Origin: Anaerolineaceae bacterium UBA6107 | GTDB taxonomy: Bacteria; Chloroflexota; Anaerolineae; Anaerolineales; Anaerolineaceae | Direction of reading: 5' to 3' | Length of the DNA: 22,436 nt | Assembly (NCBI GenBank): GCA_002428455.1 | Contig: DIWL01000021.1 | Span: forward strand, 1 to 22,436 | In this document: positions 1 through 6,094 of the stretch, in pieces | Position numbering within the stretch: the first letter of the stretch is position 1 | Layout of the letters: every line of letters starts with the position of its first letter | Translations under genes and position numbers: made by a program | The notes under the pieces: generated by a model | Told to the model about the DNA's origin: nothing | Seen by the model: the letters and a program-made list of their open reading frames with translations, nothing else | Database searches by the model: none

Positions 1-48
1 CTGAAAAAGAGATCCTCCACAAATCCTGATCCTGAAGGTGAACCATGA
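1..48 (+). CDS. C-terminal end of an upstream gene (partial)
   Basis: Frame 1 is open from the window edge to a TGA at 46-48, giving a hydrophilic tail of 15 residues rich in Lys, Pro and Glu (ends PDPEGEP). The stop overlaps the ATG of the cyclophilin gene in an ATGA arrangement, which is typical of translational coupling, so an upstream operon partner is likely. Of the other two forward frames, one stops within this stretch and the other is open only from base 5. The piece is too short to identify the product. Confidence 0.5.
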   Translation: MKKRSSTNPDPEGEP

Positions 49-746
49 GCGATAAATCCACCAAAAACACCACCCGATCCAAAAAAGCTCCGCCACGCAA
101 ACGCCGCGAATACTCCGATCTGAAACTGATCCTGATGGTTTTCGCGGTGATCGTTGTCGCCATCGTGGTGGGAGAGCTGGCCAAGAGGTCTCCTGCCGGG
201 GTCGCAAACGACACACCCACTGTGGCACCTGTGGTAAAGCAATACGACGCCCCACCAGCCATGACCATCGACACGGCGAAGCAATACCTGGCTACGGTCA
301 AAATGGAAAAAGGTGGTGAATTTGTTATTGAGCTTTACCCAGACAAAGCCCCGGCGACGGTAAACAGCTTCGTGTTCCTCGCCAGGGAAGGTTACTTCGA
401 TGGCGTCACCTTCCACCGCGTACTGGAAGGCTTCATGGCGCAGACCGGTGACCCCTCAGGCAGCGGCACTGGCGGACCAGGATACCAGTTTGACAATGAG
501 TACAGCGACCTGAATTTTGACAAAGAAGGCGTCGTAGCCATGGCCAACGCCGGGCTCAATACGAATGGCAGCCAATTCTTCATCACATTTGCACCGGTTC
601 CATTAAGGAGCGATGAATATACCATTTTCGGGCAGGTGATCAGCGGCATGGACGTGGTAAAGAGCATCACCCTGCGCGACCCGTTGAAAAAGCCGGATTT
701 CACCGGCGATGCGATTTCCTCGATCACGATTACCGAACAGGATTAA
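45..746 (+). CDS. Membrane-anchored cyclophilin-type peptidyl-prolyl cis-trans isomerase
   Basis: The 233-residue protein probably catalyses cis-trans isomerisation of Xaa-Pro bonds and assists folding outside the membrane. Residues 1-26 are strongly basic and hydrophilic. Residues 27-46 form one hydrophobic helix with no signal-peptidase site, so an N-terminal anchor is likely. A linker to about residue 80 leads into a cyclophilin domain (about 83-230). Visible family motifs are FHRV (123-126) with catalytic Arg125, GFMAQTGDP (129-137) with the Phe/Met/Gln active-site residues, and GSQFFI (175-180). The human CypA Trp121 position appears to be Leu, as in many bacterial cyclophilins. A GAAGG ribosome-binding site lies 6 bases before the ATG. 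The start codon overlaps the stop of the preceding gene, so the pair is probably an operon. The family call is firm; the exact substrates are unknown. Confidence 0.93.
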   Translation: MSDKSTKNTTRSKKAPPRKRREYSDLKLILMVFAVIVVAIVVGELAKRSPAGVANDTPTVAPVVKQYDAPPAMTIDTAKQYLATVKMEKGGEFVIELYPDKAPATVNSFVFLAREGYFDGVTFHRVLEGFMAQTGDPSGSGTGGPGYQFDNEYSDLNFDKEGVVAMANAGLNTNGSQFFITFAPVPLRSDEYTIFGQVISGMDVVKSITLRDPLKKPDFTGDAISSITITEQD

Positions 747-766
747 TGGATTTAATTTGGGGTTGC

Positions 767-985
767 TTAACCGCCAGCCAGCCTGGCGGTGTAGCCGATC
801 TTATTAACTTCAGCGATGATCTGATCCGTGGTGATCATCGTTTCATCGAACAGCACCGTCATTTTTCCCTGGCGATATGAAGCATCGACCTGGCTTACTC
901 CCGGCAGGGAATCTTCCAGTTCCTGCAAGCGCATGGCGCAATTAACGCAGTGCATGTCATCGATCTTAAAAACCTGTTGTTTCAT
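767..985 (-). CDS. CopZ-like heavy-metal-associated (HMA) domain protein, probable copper chaperone
   Basis: This small cytosolic protein of 72 residues has the full HMA (ferredoxin-like) fold. The metal-binding loop reads MHCVNC (residues 11-16) with Cys13 and Cys16 as the expected Cu(I) ligands. The C-terminus carries the usual IGYTARL-type strand. Length and motif match free-standing CopZ/Atx1 chaperones, which pass Cu(I) to transporters. A GGAAG ribosome-binding site lies 5 bases before the ATG. The gene begins 12 bases after the stop of the TSUP-cupredoxin gene on the same strand, so they probably form one transcript and may pass metal between each other. The HMA fold is clear. Copper is inferred from the family and not proven, since other soft metals are possible. 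Confidence 0.9.
   Translation of the reverse strand: MKQQVFKIDDMHCVNCAMRLQELEDSLPGVSQVDASYRQGKMTVLFDETMITTDQIIAEVNKIGYTARLAGG
770..790. terminator. Hairpin at the convergent gene ends, weak terminator candidate
   Basis: An 8-bp perfect inverted repeat (ACCGCCAG at 770-777, CTGGCGGT at 783-790) with a 5-base loop sits at the convergent junction of the cyclophilin and HMA genes. It overlaps the last codons of the HMA gene. There is no proper U-tract on either side, so it is at best a weak or Rho-assisted terminator. Confidence 0.3.
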
Positions 986-997
986 TCTGCTTCCGCA

Positions 998-2029
998 TCA
1001 CAGATCAAAAATGATCTCACCAGTGTACATCCCCATGGAACAGGTGAATGGAAGGATCATGCCCGGTGATTGGGGTGGAATTTCTACTTTTTCTTCGCCG
1101 GTGGCTGAAAGAATAACCCCGTAATCCAGTTCAGGGATGAGAAACGCCCGCGAACAGGAATACACATCCTCCGTGACCAGGGTGAGTATGACTGGCGTGC
1201 CTGCCGGCGCGTGTAACCGGCGCGGACGGTATCCCTTATCCACCACGTTCAGTATTATTGAGCCATCCGCGGAGGTATTAGAAGATAGCTGCTCCTCACT
1301 GGCAAGACTAGATGCCAGGCGTGTAAGGGAGTAACGTGACCCCAACAAATTCAGCCCGGTGTCGACTGCAAGGATGCTGAGGATGATCAGTGCTATAGCA
1401 GTAATTCTCACCAGGTGCTTTTCCACCAGGGTACCCAGACGCGTGGCGAGGTAAGACAGCACAAAGAACACCGGACTGGTACCCAATGTGAACGCAAACA
1501 TCAAGGCCGCTCCTGAAAGTGGATCTCCCGATGCGATGGCAGCAGCCATGATGGTTTGTGTGACCCCGCAGGGGATCAGAACGGTCAACACGCCCAGCAT
1601 CACTGGTGTGAACCAGGAGGCTTCACCTCTTGCCTTGCGCCGCACAAAACGCGTGACCGCCGGCGGCGGTTCGAAAGTGAAGAAGCGAAATATGGGATGC
1701 ACATTCAACATTCGCAGGGCATTGCCCAGCATAAAAATGGCAATGACGAATTGCAGCACAGCCTGTGCTGTGGGGGTGAATTGCAGCAATTGACCGAGAC
1801 CGCCAAGCAGAGCCCCCAGGACCGTGTAAACCACGAGTTTGCTCATTAGAAACAACAGGATCGGCAGGGTGATCTTGTATTTTGCGCCTTTTTTTGACTT
1901 GCCGGTTACCGCCAGGTCTTTTTCAATCTGGTTGGCGAGTGAACTTGCCAGTAGCCCGCCTTGCACAGCCATACAGCTCAATCCCCCTGTGGTGAACCCC
2001 GTAATAAACGCTACCAGTAAATTGGGCAT
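998..2029 (-). CDS. TSUP/DsbD-like membrane permease with C-terminal cupredoxin-like domain, probable metal (copper) handling
   Basis: The start chosen gives 343 residues. The ATG at 2029 is preceded by AGGAGA with a 5-base gap, while a longer frame reaching 2290 would add 87 low-quality residues running into the divergent gene. Residues 1-230 are membrane-spanning and contain the conserved GGLSCMAVQGG segment (15-25, Cys19) and LIPCGVTQT (151-159, Cys154), placing it in the sulfite-exporter TauE/SafE or UreH/DsbD-like group. After a Ser-rich linker, residues about 255-343 form a cupredoxin-like domain with Cys292 (SCSRAFLIPEL) and a terminal FTCSMGM (328-334, Cys330, Met332, Met334), a set of soft-metal ligands. 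Proteins of this build often sit with copper chaperones, as here with the downstream HMA gene. Transport direction and metal are inferred. A Fur-family-like box overlaps the promoter. Confidence 0.85.
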   Translation of the reverse strand: MPNLLVAFITGFTTGGLSCMAVQGGLLASSLANQIEKDLAVTGKSKKGAKYKITLPILLFLMSKLVVYTVLGALLGGLGQLLQFTPTAQAVLQFVIAIFMLGNALRMLNVHPIFRFFTFEPPPAVTRFVRRKARGEASWFTPVMLGVLTVLIPCGVTQTIMAAAIASGDPLSGAALMFAFTLGTSPVFFVLSYLATRLGTLVEKHLVRITAIALIILSILAVDTGLNLLGSRYSLTRLASSLASEEQLSSNTSADGSIILNVVDKGYRPRRLHAPAGTPVILTLVTEDVYSCSRAFLIPELDYGVILSATGEEKVEIPPQSPGMILPFTCSMGMYTGEIIFDL

Positions 2030-2071
2030 GCGACTCTCCTGATATCTCGATTCCTGATATATTATATCCAC

Positions 2072-2101
2072 ATAATCGGATTTAATAATAATGATTGTCA
2101 A
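2072..2101 (-). promoter_or_regulatory. Promoter of the TSUP-cupredoxin/HMA operon
   Basis: On the minus strand there is a perfect -35 TTGACA (2101-2096), an 18-base spacer and a -10-like GATTAT (2077-2072, four of six consensus bases). A TATAAT-like sequence further downstream, at about 2066-2061 on the same strand, could be an alternative -10 but has no matching -35. A 13-base palindrome (GATATA-T-TATATC, 2056-2068) lies in the leader. Confidence 0.5.
2086..2100. promoter_or_regulatory. Fur-family-like 7-1-7 operator
   Basis: Read on the minus strand, the site is TGACAAT-C-ATTATTA. It matches the 7-1-7 Fur box TGATAAT-N-ATTATCA at 12 of 14 positions. It overlaps the -35 of the metal operon and lies just upstream of the divergent anion-permease promoter, so bound regulator could block either. 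Fur, Zur, Mur and PerR boxes are similar, so the regulator cannot be named. The flanking AT-rich sequence raises the chance of a coincidental match. Confidence 0.4.
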
Positions 2102-2130
2102 GGGTTGCCCGCGAAATCCGTTCTTGAATG

Positions 2131-2136
2131 TATAAT
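2131..2136 (+). promoter_or_regulatory. -10 box placed for a leaderless start of the anion permease
   Basis: A perfect TATAAT ends 7 bases before the ATG at 2144, so transcription would begin at or next to the start codon. No Shine-Dalgarno sequence is present. The best -35 is a poor TTGCCC (2105-2110) with a 20-base spacer. This also argues against the in-frame TTG at 2105 as the start. Confidence 0.5.
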
Positions 2137-2143
2137 CCAGCTC

Positions 2144-3373
2144 ATGACCCCCAACGTATGGATCACCGGCGGTATCGTGCTGCTGACATTCATCGGCATC
2201 GCGATCGGTCGTTACCCCATCATCAAATCCAACCGCACCACCATCGCCCTGATGGGCGTGGCGCTGCTGCTGGTAACCCGCCAGGTGCAATTCAATCAGC
2301 TCCCCACCTACATCGACTTTGACACGGTCATCCTCCTCTTCAGTATGATGATCATTAACGCCAACTTGAAACTGGCCGGTTTCTTTTCGCTGGCCAGCCG
2401 CTGGCTGGTGCGCTGGTCGCGCTCATCGCGTTCCTTCCTGGCTGTTGAGATCCTGCTGGCGGGTGTCCTTTCGGCGTTTTTCCTGAATGACACGATCTGC
2501 CTGATGTTCGCCCCCTTCCTGATCAACCTGATGGACTCGATGAAGCGCAACCCTATCCCCTATCTCATCGCGCTGGCTACCGCCGCGAACGTGGGTTCCA
2601 CCGCCACCCTCACCGGCAATCCGCAAAATATGATCGTCGGTATCGCGTCCGGAATTTCTTATGCGGATTTTTCCCTGGCCTTGATCCCGGTGGCGCTGCT
2701 TGGACTAGGTGTGATCTGGCTGGTGCTGGTGAAGATGTTTCCGTATGACTTCGACCGCAAACCCCTGCAGACCCTGCCTGAGCAGGATTTCGGCGCGGTG
2801 CAAAAACCGTTCCTGATCAAAACCCTGCTCATCACAGCTGGCCTGCTGGTGGCTTTCCTGGCTGGTGCGCCTATTGCGCTTTCCGCTTTCCTGGCTGCCA
2901 GCCTGCTGCTGATCACCCGCCGGCACCAACCCCAGACCGTGTTCGCGGAGTTCGACTGGAGCCTGCTAGTGTTCTTTTCCGCGCTATTTATCGTCAGCGG
3001 ATCGCTGGAGACCAGCGGGGTGACAGCCCGCCTGATCAATGTGAACACCCTGGCGGACAGGATCAATATCTGGAATCTCAGCCTCATTTCAGCCGGTCTC
3101 AGCAATCTCGTATCCAATGTCCCCGCTGTACTACTGCTCAAACCGCTGGTTTCCGTGCTTGAAAATACGCACATCGGTTGGCTGACATTGGCATCCGCTT
3201 CGACGTTGGCCGGCAATCTCACCCTGCTGGGATCTGTCGCCAACCTGATCGTCGCCGAAACCGCCTCCCGCTACCGGGTTGACCTGAGTTTCTGGAAATA
3301 CACCAAACCGGGTTTTGTGATCACCCTCATTACCCTGGCGATCGACATCGCCTGGCTGTATTTGATCGCTTAA
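2144..3373 (+). CDS. ArsB/NhaD (ion transporter superfamily) anion permease
   Basis: The product is a 409-residue integral membrane protein with roughly ten to twelve hydrophobic segments. Signature regions are SAFFLNDTICLMFAP (110-124) and GSTATLTGNPQNMIVG (151-166), with a second pseudo-repeat later in the protein (SNLVSNVPAVLLL and AGNLTLLGSVANLIVAE). This two-fold repeat with Asn-rich hairpins is characteristic of the ArsB, NhaD and SLC13-like families. The substrate (arsenite, sulfate, dicarboxylate or Na+/H+ exchange) cannot be decided from sequence alone. No arsR, arsC or arsA lies next to it, so an arsenic role has no support. The gene is divergent from the metal operon, and its stop overlaps the stop of the following minus-strand gene. 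The start at 2144 is preferred to TTG 2105 because TATAAT lies between them. Confidence 0.88.
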   Translation: MTPNVWITGGIVLLTFIGIAIGRYPIIKSNRTTIALMGVALLLVTRQVQFNQLPTYIDFDTVILLFSMMIINANLKLAGFFSLASRWLVRWSRSSRSFLAVEILLAGVLSAFFLNDTICLMFAPFLINLMDSMKRNPIPYLIALATAANVGSTATLTGNPQNMIVGIASGISYADFSLALIPVALLGLGVIWLVLVKMFPYDFDRKPLQTLPEQDFGAVQKPFLIKTLLITAGLLVAFLAGAPIALSAFLAASLLLITRRHQPQTVFAEFDWSLLVFFSALFIVSGSLETSGVTARLINVNTLADRINIWNLSLISAGLSNLVSNVPAVLLLKPLVSVLENTHIGWLTLASASTLAGNLTLLGSVANLIVAETASRYRVDLSFWKYTKPGFVITLITLAIDIAWLYLIA

Positions 3374-4047
3374 GTACCGAGCACAGCGTTTCCCAGCCCC
3401 ACCATCGCGCGTACTTCCTCCGGCGTTTCCAGTTTTGCCTGCCGGGTCGTGATCTCCACCCCGCGGTCACTGAACTTCAGCACTGGCGACTCTTTCAGTT
3501 GCCAATTAAGCAGCTCATTTTCCAGTTCGTAAGTGAGCACTTTTTCAGCCGCCGCCTGGCTGGTTGCCCACACTGAATAACGGTCTCGGAAGGAGATCCT
3601 GCCCACGAACACTTCGACCAGGTCAGTTGCCTTTTCCGCATCAGCACCCAGCATGTGCTTTAAAGCTTTCTGTAACACCAGGCTTCCTAACCCACTCAGT
3701 TGGCCCAATTGAACATTGGGGGTCTTGGGTCCGATCATCACCAGCTCGCCAGGTAGAGTGATCCGGTCAGTGCTCCACTTGTTGGTAAATGACCAATCGG
3801 ATGAGCCCGCCTCACTCGGCCGGTCCGTGCCCTCTATGAAGGATTCCAGCTTCCAACCCTCACCGCGCAGGATGAATCCTTTTCTTTGCGTCTGGTTGAT
3901 TGGTTCATAATTCCAACCTGAATTCAGTGCAATTTGTTTTATGGCAGCCTCGCGCTGCTGCTTCTTCCTACCTGTTATCACAAAAATTCCAATGATGACA
4001 AGTCCAGTCACAATGACCACAATAATCGATACAAGAATATCGTCCAC
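3370..4047 (-). CDS. Unrecognised membrane-anchored protein
   Basis: The 225-residue protein begins at GTG 4047, preceded by GGGAGG with 5 to 6 bases spacing. Residues about 5-25 form one hydrophobic helix, followed by a basic stretch (RKKQQR), so the soluble part is probably cytoplasmic with the N-terminus outside. The remainder is mixed alpha/beta, and I see no catalytic motif, cysteine pair or repeat. Segments such as SDWSFTNKW and RISFRDRYSVWATS suggest a beta-rich globular domain, but I do not recognise the family. It is monocistronic: it converges on the anion permease with overlapping stops (TTAA at 3370-3373), and its own promoter lies upstream. No function is proposed. Confidence 0.75.
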   Translation of the reverse strand: MDDILVSIIVVIVTGLVIIGIFVITGRKKQQREAAIKQIALNSGWNYEPINQTQRKGFILRGEGWKLESFIEGTDRPSEAGSSDWSFTNKWSTDRITLPGELVMIGPKTPNVQLGQLSGLGSLVLQKALKHMLGADAEKATDLVEVFVGRISFRDRYSVWATSQAAAEKVLTYELENELLNWQLKESPVLKFSDRGVEITTRQAKLETPEEVRAMVGLGNAVLGT

Positions 4048-4070
4048 TCTTGCCTCCCTGTTGCATGATA

Positions 4071-4100
4071 TTGATTTCGTGTTATCTTAATAATTATACA
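4071..4100 (+). promoter_or_regulatory. Possible promoter of the Nudix gene
   Basis: TTGATT (4071-4076), an 18-base spacer and TATACA (4095-4100) could start a plus-strand transcript near 4107. It overlaps the minus-strand promoter face to face, so the two could interfere. Both hexamers are weak (four of six). Confidence 0.25.
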
Positions 4101-4120
4101 TATTTAGGTGAAGAATCCAA
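4093..4120 (-). promoter_or_regulatory. Promoter of the unrecognised membrane-anchored protein gene
   Basis: On the minus strand, -35 TTGGAT (4120-4115) is separated by 16 bases from a perfect -10 TATAAT (4098-4093). This would give a leader of about 40 bases ending in a strong GGGAGG ribosome-binding site. Confidence 0.5.
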
Positions 4121-4124
4121 AAGA

Positions 4125-4208
4125 ATGATCTACAACCAGTCAGTGTGTCCCCCATCCATTCACTCTCGCACTGATCCGCGGGCAGGGTCAGACCCGGCGG
4201 CAGCGTGA
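4125..4208 (+). other. Small ORF, or the displaced N-terminus of the Nudix gene
   Basis: ATG 4125 opens a 27-codon frame ending TGA 4206-4208, four bases before the GTG of the Nudix gene and one frame away from it. A weak AGGTGAAG lies upstream. The Nudix frame itself is open back to 4129 without an ATG. Removing one base, for example from the C5 run at 4149-4153, would join this start to the Nudix frame and give it an N-terminal extension. A leader peptide is the alternative. I cannot choose between a real frameshift, a sequencing error and a leader. Confidence 0.2.
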
Positions 4209-4212
4209 CTTT

Positions 4213-4689
4213 GTGCGTTACGCGGTGAGAGCTGTGACGGAGGATCAGGGCAGGTTGCTGATGATCCACTCAACCGCGGACGGGGATTACAAGTTTCCAG
4301 GTGGAGGGGTTCAACGCGGCGAAAATCAGGCCACAGCCCTTGCCCGTGAGCTTCGTGAGGAGGCCGGCAGGTCGCCAAGCAGGATCATCGCGTTGCTGGG
4401 TATCACGATCGAGCTTGATATCGCACCGGAACACAGTCGCGGCAACTTCCGGATGGTCTCTTTCTACTACTTGTGTAAACTGGATCCCGGCATCCACCCG
4501 CAATCGCTTGACCGGTATGAGAAGACACTGGGGTTCACGCCAGCCTGGGTAACGCCAAAAGAGGCCTTGGACAATAACGTGTGTCTATACCAGCGCGCTG
4601 ATTCGCATGGACCTTTCTGGCTCGCCCGGGAAATCGCCGTCCTGCGTGAGTTGAGTGCAATGCGCTGCATATCCGGTTTATCACACTAA
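4213..4689 (+). CDS. Nudix hydrolase
   Basis: The 158-residue protein probably hydrolyses a nucleoside diphosphate linked to another moiety. The Nudix box fits GX5EX7REUXEEXGU: it starts in the FPGGGVQRGE segment (about residues 28-37) and ends in RELREEAG (45-52), with all catalytic glutamates present. The preceding strands RYAVRAV and GRLLMIHS and the DYKFPGGG segment resemble Nudix proteins of the NADH-pyrophosphatase or MutT-like type, but the substrate is not predictable. The GTG start at 4213 is not convincing, because there is no ribosome-binding site and the first strand begins immediately. The open frame upstream (to 4129) ending GQTRRQRD looks coding. The true start may be an unusual codon upstream, or the N-terminus may be frameshifted. 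A 12-base repeat flanks the gene. Confidence 0.82.
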   Translation: MRYAVRAVTEDQGRLLMIHSTADGDYKFPGGGVQRGENQATALARELREEAGRSPSRIIALLGITIELDIAPEHSRGNFRMVSFYYLCKLDPGIHPQSLDRYEKTLGFTPAWVTPKEALDNNVCLYQRADSHGPFWLAREIAVLRELSAMRCISGLSH

Positions 4690-4799
4690 TCCCGCTTTTA
4701 CAGTAAGATATCGCAGATCTATTTCGGAACAATAACCTCTGCCCGACGTCATATTTAGGTGGTATTATATTTCTCCCCTGATGGAGAAAGTTGTTACGG

Positions 4800-6047
4800 A
4801 TGCTGAATATTAACCTGAAAAAGATCGCAAAAGAATTCCCGCGCAAGTTCTGGCTGGTGGTGGGCGTGTCATTCATTGACCATGTCGGCGGCACAATGTT
4901 GTGGCCTTTCTTTTCTTTATACATCACCCAGAAATTTGAAGTGGGCATGACGGAAGCCGGCATCGTACTGGGGTTGTTTTCCATCGCTGGATTGATCGGA
5001 CAGATGATTGGCGGCGCGTTGACCGATAAATTCGGGCGCCGCAAGCTGATTATCTTCGGCCTGGTCTTCAGCGCGCTCAGCACGCTCACCCTGGGGTTCA
5101 TCAATACCTTTTCAGCCCTCATTCCACTGGCAGTTGTGATCGGTCTGCTTTCAGATGTTGCCGGGCCTGCCCACAATGCCATGATCGGGGATATCCTTCC
5201 CGAGCATCAGCGCCAGGAGGGTTTCGGGGTCATGCGTGTGGTCGGCAATTTGGCCTGGATCATCGGTCCAAGCCTCGGCGGTTTTATTGCCGGTCGGTCC
5301 TACCTGGCACTATTCATCATTGATGCGATCATCAGCTGCATCGTGGCGTTCCTGTTCTACCTGTTGATCAGTGAGACCAAACCAGAAGCTCTTCCGGATG
5401 CCAAACCCGAGAGCATATTCGAGACCTTCAAAGGCTATGGCTCGGTTCTAAAGGATTATGCCTTTATGGCCTTCCTGGTGGCCAGTATATTGATGGGGCT
5501 CGTTTATCAGCAGATGTACAATTCCCTCTCCGTCTACCTGCGTGACAACCACGGTATTGATCCGGGAGGATACGGCTTCCTTCTCACTACCAGTGCCATT
5601 GTCGTCATCCTTTTCCAGTTCAGCATGACCAGACTGATCAAGAACAAACCGCCCTTCAGGATGATGGCGTTCGGTACGCTGTTCTATATGTTGGGGTTCA
5701 CCATGTTCGGGTTTGTTAACTTTTTCTGGCTTTTTATACTGGCGATTGTGATCATCACCATCGGTGAAATGATCGTTGTCCCCACCAGCCAGACGCTGGC
5801 AATGGGTTTTGCTCCTGTTGAAATGCGCGGCCGCTACATGGGCGTGTTTGGAGTCTCCTGGTCGATCCCGGCCACCATCGGCCCCGGGGCTGCCGGGGTG
5901 ATTCTGGACAATCTCAACCCCAACCTGTTGTGGTACATTGGCGGTGCACTTTGCGCGGTTTCAGTGCTGTCCTTCTATTTACTTCACCTCAAACTGGGTC
6001 ACCAGGCAAGATTCCAGTCCATTGAGGAAGAGACCGGAGCAGCGTAG
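4800..6047 (+). CDS. Major facilitator superfamily transporter
   Basis: This is a 415-residue polytopic protein with about 12 hydrophobic helices, the usual MFS length. The loop after helix 2 carries the MFS motif A, GGALTDKFGRRK. A charged cytoplasmic loop sits in the middle (about residues 195-215, KPEALPDAKPE), separating the two six-helix halves. The second half has the weaker repeat of the motif region (GFAPVEMRGRYMG). This resembles drug- or metabolite-efflux MFS proteins of the MdtH/YttB type, but the substrate is unknown. The start is uncertain: TTG 4791 has GGAG only 4 bases upstream, while ATG 4800 has it at 13 bases, and either is possible. A TATTAT -10 candidate lies at 4763-4768. 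The YkgJ-like gene follows after 47 bases. Confidence 0.88.
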   Translation: MLNINLKKIAKEFPRKFWLVVGVSFIDHVGGTMLWPFFSLYITQKFEVGMTEAGIVLGLFSIAGLIGQMIGGALTDKFGRRKLIIFGLVFSALSTLTLGFINTFSALIPLAVVIGLLSDVAGPAHNAMIGDILPEHQRQEGFGVMRVVGNLAWIIGPSLGGFIAGRSYLALFIIDAIISCIVAFLFYLLISETKPEALPDAKPESIFETFKGYGSVLKDYAFMAFLVASILMGLVYQQMYNSLSVYLRDNHGIDPGGYGFLLTTSAIVVILFQFSMTRLIKNKPPFRMMAFGTLFYMLGFTMFGFVNFFWLFILAIVIITIGEMIVVPTSQTLAMGFAPVEMRGRYMGVFGVSWSIPATIGPGAAGVILDNLNPNLLWYIGGALCAVSVLSFYLLHLKLGHQARFQSIEEETGAA

Positions 6048-6083
6048 GGTCACAAAACCGGAACTTACCCAGAAAACCCTACG
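6043..6083 (+). repeat. Inverted repeat spanning the MFS stop codon
   Basis: CGTAGGGT (6043-6050) and ACCCTACG (6076-6083) are perfect 8-base complements separated by 25 bases. The left arm contains the MFS stop codon and the right arm ends 11 bases before the next start. There is no U-tract, so an mRNA processing or translation-control hairpin, or chance, is more likely than a terminator. Confidence 0.35.
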
Positions 6084-6094
6084 AAAGAAAAACC

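Larger units (their letters stand above)
4099..4761 (+). repeat. Exact 12-base direct repeat flanking the Nudix gene
   Basis: CATATTTAGGTG occurs at 4099-4110 and again at 4750-4761, upstream of the Nudix gene and of the MFS gene respectively. The second copy ends just before a TATTAT -10 candidate (4763-4768). It could be a shared operator or a remnant of insertion of the Nudix segment. Chance cannot be excluded. Confidence 0.35.

Noticed and set aside
2030..2290. N-terminal extension of the TSUP-cupredoxin gene to 2290
   Set aside because: It would run through the promoter region and into the anion permease gene, is hydrophilic and unlike the family, and a strong AGGAGA sits before the ATG at 2029.
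2144..3373. Arsenic resistance function for the ArsB/NhaD-like permease
   Set aside because: The family is broad and there is no arsR, arsC, arsA or arsM nearby; only a generic anion permease call is supported.
4781..4813. Ten-codon ORF before the MFS gene as a leader peptide
   Set aside because: Too short, with no hairpin or codon bias to suggest attenuation; it is probably chance overlap with the MFS start region.
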